A stretch of 10,255 nt of DNA, from positions 1 to 10,255 of the forward strand of contig CAZXDS010000125.1 of NCBI GenBank assembly GCA_964639525.1, in the 5' to 3' direction. A program made the position numbers and the translations under genes. The DNA is from CAZXDS01 sp964639525 (lineage in GTDB: Bacteria > Bacteroidota > Ignavibacteria > Ignavibacteriales > Melioribacteraceae). Within the stretch, counting starts at the first letter, position 1, and each line of letters opens with the position of its first letter. The notes beneath the pieces are model-generated. The model was not told the DNA's origin. It saw only the letters and a program-made list of their open reading frames with translations, and ran no database searches. This document shows, in pieces, positions 6,633-10,255 of this stretch.

Positions 6633-6950
6633 TCATTCTTCAATTTCTAATTCCATTCTTAACAAGGCACTTGCAACGGTTTTCCCTTGTGCATCGAATT
6701 TAAGCGAAACAGTTCCGCCTCCGCCGAGAGTATTGTTCAAGATAAAATTTAATGCTCTTATATTGGGCAATTCATAACGTTCAACACTGCCGAAACAGAT
6801 TCCTTCAAAATGTTTTTTTACTCTTTCAGCCGTTACGTATTTTTTAATTATTTCATAACCCTTATCATCATACGCAATAATTCCGGCATTTGCAGCATCA
6901 CCTTTGTCACCGCTTCTGCCGTGTGCAATATCAATTAATCTAATTTTCAT
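6633..6950 (-). CDS. AtuA-like ferredoxin-fold small protein (C-terminal AtuA domain as a separate gene)
   Basis: This 105-residue protein corresponds to the small C-terminal domain of AtuA-type proteins, here as a separate polypeptide. The N terminus IDIAHGRSGDKGDAANAGIIA (residues 6-26) holds the characteristic HGRSGDKGD signature, and the end has the glycine run NTLGGGGTVSLKFDAQGK. The ATG overlaps the TGA of the large gene (ATGA), and a strong GGAGG (6955-6959) lies within that gene's end, so the two are translationally coupled and probably form a complex. AtuA was named from acyclic terpene use in Pseudomonas, but its biochemical activity is not established, so I assign no reaction. The 120-bp repeat element begins 38 bp after its stop. 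Confidence 0.85.
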   Translation of the reverse strand: MKIRLIDIAHGRSGDKGDAANAGIIAYDDKGYEIIKKYVTAERVKKHFEGICFGSVERYELPNIRALNFILNNTLGGGGTVSLKFDAQGKTVASALLRMELEIEE

Positions 6951-8317
6951 TTAACCTCCATAATTTCAACTACCGGTTCAACAAGATTTTTAGGCATTAG
7001 AGCAGGCCAGTATGCAACAACATCACTCGGCTTCGGTCTTCCACCTGCAAATCCCGTAACACTCGGCGGACCGGTCAAAATTAAGGGCGCAATTTCACGT
7101 CCAAATCTTAAAACGGAATTATAATCGGAAGAACGAACAGCAACGCGCATTGTAACTTCGTTAATGTCATCTTCATCCAACTGTTTTGCCAAAGGACCGT
7201 GAGTGGCGTTGTAGCCAATAAATTCGGTTTTTATTTCATCAAATTTCAGATTCAAGTTTTCCAATCGCTTTCTTAAAATTTTATCCGCAGCTTTTGCTTT
7301 TGTGATTGCCTGCGGCCAGGAATAAGTTAAGCTGCCTATTGCTGAATAACCATCCTCATACGCACAAGAAACTTTGTACGTATCTGTTTCTTTTGTTCCT
7401 TTCATATCGTAAACACGTACGCGATTGTTTCCTAAATCTTCTAATTTTATTGAAGTAAAATCAGCAACGCAATCCGGAGTAATGTATTTTTTAGGATCGC
7501 CTATTTCGTAAACAAGCTGTTCTGCAACAGTTTCAAAACTAACTTTTCCGCCCAATGATTCGTGCTTAGTAATAATTACCTCACCATTCGGAAAGGCTTC
7601 CGCAATCGGGAAACCAATTTCAGCCATATTTTCAACGGACTGCCAATCGCCCAAAAAATTTCCTCCGGAAGATTGCCCGCCGCATTCGAGAATATGCCCT
7701 GCAATAGTTCCTGCAGAAAGCAAATCGTAATCTTCTTTTCCCCAACCAAATTCATATATCATCGGAGCAAGAGTTAAACCTGTATCAGTAGTTCTGCCTG
7801 TTATTACAATATCGGCATCTTTTTGTAAAGCTTCAACAATAGGAAATGCACCAAAATAAACATTTGCACTGAGCATTTTTTCTTTTACCGGAATAATAGA
7901 TTCTCCGGTTTCCATATTGTTTAGTTCGCAGCCGGATTTAATTACTTCGTCCAATCTGTCTTTGATTCCATCACCGAGCACAACGCCAATCTTTAAATTT
8001 TTAACATCTAATTTTTTAGCAACCTCAATAATTGCTTCGGCACAAGCAATGGGATTTACACCGCCGCCGTTTGTAATAACTTTAATATTTTTTTCTTTAA
8101 TAATTGGTAATATTCTTTCCATTAATTCAGGAATATCGCGGGCATAGCCAAAATTAGGGTTTTTGTTCTTTTGTTTTTGCAGAATGGACATTGTAACTTC
8201 TGCGAGATAATCCATAACAAGATAATCAACATCTCCTTTTGTAACCTGCTGATAAGGAGCATCGATTAAATCACCCCAAAATCCCTGTCCTGAAGCAATT
8301 CTAATTTTTTCTTTCAT
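6947..8317 (-). CDS. AtuA-like / DUF1446 family protein, large subunit
   Basis: This 456-residue protein belongs to the DUF1446 (acyclic terpene utilization AtuA) family. Conserved blocks are ASGQGFWGDLIDAP (8-21) at the N terminus, TNGGGVNP (82-89), ITGRTTDTG (172-180), GHILECGGQSSGGNF (207-221) and GPPSVTGFAGGRPKP (416-430) near the end. These glycine-rich blocks span the whole family domain, so the protein is complete. In several proteobacteria a ferredoxin-like domain is fused at the C terminus; here that part is encoded by the next gene, overlapping by four bases. No signal peptide or membrane segment is evident, so it is probably cytosolic. A clear AGAGGA (8325-8330) supports the start. 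No other terpene- or leucine-degradation gene is in the window, so the substrate is unknown. Linking it to isoprenoid metabolism because of fni would be speculation. Confidence 0.88.
   Translation of the reverse strand: MKEKIRIASGQGFWGDLIDAPYQQVTKGDVDYLVMDYLAEVTMSILQKQKNKNPNFGYARDIPELMERILPIIKEKNIKVITNGGGVNPIACAEAIIEVAKKLDVKNLKIGVVLGDGIKDRLDEVIKSGCELNNMETGESIIPVKEKMLSANVYFGAFPIVEALQKDADIVITGRTTDTGLTLAPMIYEFGWGKEDYDLLSAGTIAGHILECGGQSSGGNFLGDWQSVENMAEIGFPIAEAFPNGEVIITKHESLGGKVSFETVAEQLVYEIGDPKKYITPDCVADFTSIKLEDLGNNRVRVYDMKGTKETDTYKVSCAYEDGYSAIGSLTYSWPQAITKAKAADKILRKRLENLNLKFDEIKTEFIGYNATHGPLAKQLDEDDINEVTMRVAVRSSDYNSVLRFGREIAPLILTGPPSVTGFAGGRPKPSDVVAYWPALMPKNLVEPVVEIMEVK
6955..6959 (-). promoter_or_regulatory. 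Ribosome binding site of the small AtuA-like gene
   Basis: GGAGG lies 4 nt before ATG 6950, inside the end of the large subunit gene. It supports coupled but efficient translation of both proteins. Confidence 0.75.
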
Positions 8318-8324
8318 TTAATAA

Positions 8325-8330
8325 TCCTCT
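8325..8330 (-). promoter_or_regulatory. Ribosome binding site of the large AtuA-like gene
   Basis: AGAGGA lies 7 nt before ATG 8317 and decides this start. The 76-bp gap between miaA and this gene also holds the 12-bp palindrome AATAAATTTATT (8350-8361). I see no convincing promoter in the gap. Confidence 0.7.
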
Positions 8331-8393
8331 TTATTTGATTACATAAACTAATAAATTTATTCAACATTATTTTTATCGAACATGTTAAATATG

Positions 8394-9320
8394 CTATTTA
8401 ATGGAAATAGCGGATATAATTTTCTCACTAATATCATCCCAATCACTTTCTCCATTTACCGCCAACCAATTGATTCTATCGTCCTTGCGAAACCATGTCA
8501 TTTGTCGTTTGGCAAAATGCCTTGTATTTCTCTTAATCAATTCCACAGCACGCTCCAAAGATATTTGATTATTTAAGTACGAAAAAATTTCTTTGTATCC
8601 GACTGTGTTTAAAGAATTTAATTCAGGCAAATATCCCATGCCTAATATATTTTTAACTTCTTCAACCAACCCGGCTTGTATCATTCTATCAACACGAAGA
8701 TCAATATTGGCATATAACTCTTCCCTATTCCAATTAAGACCAAACTGCACAAAGCTATAATTCTCTTTTCTTTTGTGCTCTTGTTGAATTTGCCAAATAG
8801 GTTTGCCTGTAACGTGAAAAACTTCCAAAGCTCTTATTACCCGCTTCCAATTTGAGGGCTGCATTTTTTTCGCACTCTGCTCATCAACTTTTTGCAACAT
8901 TGAATATATAAATTCATTACCTTTTTCTTTGCACAATTGCATTAAATTATTTCTGTAAGTTGTATCCGTTTCAACCGAGTCAAAAATTCCATCTACAACA
9001 GCTCTGATATATAAACCGGAACCGCCGACAACAATTGGCTGTTTATTTTCCTTTAGTAATTTTTTAATAACATTGAGCGCATCTTTTTCAAAGATACTCA
9101 CATCATATTTTTCATCAGGATTTAGAATACTGATAAAATAATGTTTAACATTTTGAAATTCTGAATTTGAAGGAGAAGCAGTTCCTATATTAAGATACTT
9201 AAATATTTGCCGTGAATCGGCGGAAATGACTTCACCGGAAAGTTTTTTTGCCAGTTCTATTCCAAGATTAGTTTTGCCGGAACAAGTAGGACCGACTATT
9301 ACAATTATCTGTTGTCCCAT
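8394..9320 (-). CDS. miaA: tRNA dimethylallyltransferase (MiaA)
   Basis: MiaA transfers the dimethylallyl group of DMAPP to N6 of adenosine 37 in tRNAs that read codons starting with U. The 308 residues match the usual length of about 300-316. Visible motifs are the P-loop GPTCSGKT (10-17), the substrate-contacting DSRQ (35-38), VVGGSGLY (97-104), the helix WKRVIRALEV (158-167), and the C-terminal tRNA-contacting TVGYKEI (239-245) and NTRHFAKRQMTWFRKD (265-280). The ATG overlaps the last 16 bases of pcm; the purine-rich AAGAAGG abuts the ATG directly, so translation may depend on pcm. The P-loop position rules out a later start. Its substrate is the product of fni, further along the same strand. 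Confidence 0.96.
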   Translation of the reverse strand: MGQQIIVIVGPTCSGKTNLGIELAKKLSGEVISADSRQIFKYLNIGTASPSNSEFQNVKHYFISILNPDEKYDVSIFEKDALNVIKKLLKENKQPIVVGGSGLYIRAVVDGIFDSVETDTTYRNNLMQLCKEKGNEFIYSMLQKVDEQSAKKMQPSNWKRVIRALEVFHVTGKPIWQIQQEHKRKENYSFVQFGLNWNREELYANIDLRVDRMIQAGLVEEVKNILGMGYLPELNSLNTVGYKEIFSYLNNQISLERAVELIKRNTRHFAKRQMTWFRKDDRINWLAVNGESDWDDISEKIISAISIK

Positions 9321-9943
9321 CCTTCTTTTCCGATAAGTGGAACAAATAAAAAATTTGGATAATCTATTATATCAAATTCTTCTTCAGCCGTTTTGCTAAT
9401 AACCTTTAATACTTGGTTGCCTTTGCTGCCAACAGGAATAACAAGCCTTCCGCCAATTGCCAATTGTTTTTTAAGTGCTTCAGGAATAACCGGACCGCCT
9501 GCTGTAACAATAATTCCATCGTACGGAGCAAATTCAGACCAACCTATTGTGCCGTCGCTGCACCGCATAGCAACACGGCTTCCGAGTTTATCAAACAATT
9601 TCAAAGTACGATTATAAATTTGGCTGTTGCGCTCTATTGAAAAAACTCTCGCATCCATTGCCGAAAGAATCGCTGCCTGAAATCCCGAACCTGTACCGAT
9701 TTCCAAAACTTTATCACCGGATTTAATATTAAGTTCCTGAGTCATGAATGCAACAGTGTAAGGTTGTGAAATTGTCTGATCATACCCAATAGGTAGCGCT
9801 GTGTCTTTATATGCGTGATGTTTCATAATATCGGGGACAAAGTTTATTCTGTCAACACGCAAAAAGGCTAAAAGCACTTTCTCATCATGAATCCCTTTCG
9901 AGCGAAGTATCTCTACTAAATCTTCTTGGTTTCTGTTTGCCAT
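9305..9943 (-). CDS. pcm: Protein-L-isoaspartate O-methyltransferase
   Basis: Pcm repairs aged proteins by methylating L-isoaspartyl residues with S-adenosylmethionine. The 212 residues match the standard size. The sequence shows the substrate-site segment ALPIGYDQTISQP (49-61) with the conserved Ser59, the SAM-binding motif I VLEIGTGSGFQ (79-89), CSDGTIGW (128-135), VTAGGP (146-151), GGRLVIPVG (164-172) and the C-terminal FVPLIGKEGW (200-209). There is no signal peptide, so it acts in the cytosol. The start ATG gives a normal Pcm N terminus, although no strong ribosome site precedes it. It is the first gene of its run and overlaps miaA. Confidence 0.96.
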   Translation of the reverse strand: MANRNQEDLVEILRSKGIHDEKVLLAFLRVDRINFVPDIMKHHAYKDTALPIGYDQTISQPYTVAFMTQELNIKSGDKVLEIGTGSGFQAAILSAMDARVFSIERNSQIYNRTLKLFDKLGSRVAMRCSDGTIGWSEFAPYDGIIVTAGGPVIPEALKKQLAIGGRLVIPVGSKGNQVLKVISKTAEEEFDIIDYPNFLFVPLIGKEGWDNR

Positions 9944-10255
9944 TACTATTTTCTAATTTAAGATAGGATTTTGAAGCAACAATTAGTTCTATATAACATA
10001 TTCGTTTATCTTTTCCAACATTGAAATATCCCCGCAACTAATAAGTTACGGAATATTTTATACCGTATCGTTTCTCAACTTATTCAAATTATCCAAATGT
10101 TTAATAAGTATTTTGAATTTACCCTTTTTTCAAAAATGGAACTTAATAATTTTTTGAGCATAATCAAACATATGAACTGATAAGCAGCGATTCAGAGCCA
10201 AAATTTAATCGGAAAATCAGTCGAAAGCCGGATTCGGTCTTTGCCGAAATATTTT
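9944..10255. other. 312 bp without a convincing gene, upstream of pcm
   Basis: I checked both strands for genes and RNA. The only longer frame is an open minus-strand run from 10253 to a TGA at 10164, 29 codons reaching the window edge and without a recognisable motif. Other frames are 10-25 codons with no ribosome site. A hairpin, CCGTAACT-TATT-AGTTGCGG on the minus strand (10032-10051), pairs fully only as minus-strand RNA through one U-G wobble. The rest is AT-rich sequence with the candidate pcm promoter. No tRNA or known riboswitch pattern was seen. Confidence 0.5.
9990..10018 (-). promoter_or_regulatory. Possible sigma-70-like promoter of pcm
   Basis: On the minus strand TTGGAA (10013-10018) and TATATA (9990-9995) are separated by 17 bp, a normal spacing. 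The pcm ATG would be about 40 nt downstream of the expected start point. Each hexamer matches only about four of six consensus bases, and the DNA is AT-rich, so chance is likely. Confidence 0.25.

Noticed and set aside
7562..8147. Plus-strand open frames of 71 and 76 codons
   Set aside because: They are antisense to the AtuA-like gene, whose conserved blocks cover the same DNA.
8350..8361. Palindrome AATAAATTTATT as an operator
   Set aside because: It is purely A/T in an AT-rich gap and has no second copy or associated regulator, so chance is a sufficient explanation.
9393..9640. Two overlapping plus-strand open frames of about 75 codons
   Set aside because: Both are antisense to the SAM-binding region of pcm and have no motif.
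10084..10161. 25-codon minus-strand frame upstream of pcm
   Set aside because: It has no ribosome site, no motif and a length expected by chance in this sequence.

Overview
The window is AT-rich bacterial DNA. Every gene that can be supported lies on the minus strand, so the order of transcription runs from high to low coordinates: pcm, miaA, an AtuA-like large subunit, an AtuA-like small subunit, prfB, a possible 42-residue membrane peptide, fni (type 2 IPP isomerase), a polyprenyl diphosphate synthase, ptsH, ptsI, and a bifunctional phosphoglucose/phosphomannose isomerase. The low GC, the family versions present (DUF1446/AtuA split in two, cyanobacterial-like RF2 GGQ loop, PGI/PMI of the SIS type) and the recognisable Shine-Dalgarno sequences before several genes would fit a member of the Ignavibacteria/Chlorobi side of the FCB group. 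That placement is inference, and no rRNA or other firm marker is present.

Layout. At 9305-9943 pcm runs into miaA (8394-9320) with a 16-bp overlap. After a 76-bp gap comes the AtuA-like pair (6947-8317 and 6633-6950), joined by an ATGA overlap. The 192 bp between this pair and prfB hold a 120-bp element (6475-6594) with 19-bp terminal inverted repeats, two strong internal hairpins and a flanking TATC direct repeat. It looks like a MITE or REP-type insertion. prfB (5339-6440) carries the classic in-frame UGA with its CUU-UGA-C slippery site, so the full RF2 of 366 residues needs a +1 frameshift. A small open frame (5207-5335) encoding a hydrophobic peptide fills the prfB-fni gap. The last block, fni to PGI/PMI, is very tight: three successive junctions share a single base (TAATG), and the fourth has a 3-bp gap. 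It is almost certainly one operon.

How the genes relate. fni interconverts IPP and DMAPP, the polyprenyl synthase condenses them, and MiaA uses DMAPP to modify tRNA, so three of the genes share one metabolite pool. HPr and enzyme I form the phosphoenolpyruvate phosphorelay. No EII permease is visible here, and HPr carries both His15 and the regulatory Ser46, so a regulatory role is possible. PGI/PMI works on sugar phosphates beside it. Pcm (protein repair) and RF2 (termination) are housekeeping functions.

Edges. Downstream of PGI/PMI there is a hairpin (50-91) that pairs fully only as minus-strand RNA, a candidate terminator. The right-hand 312 bp upstream of pcm hold no convincing gene, only a possible promoter, one small hairpin and an open frame running off the edge. 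No previously undescribed multi-gene system was found. The best leads are the MITE/REP element, the small membrane peptide, and the PTS relay embedded in an isoprenoid operon.
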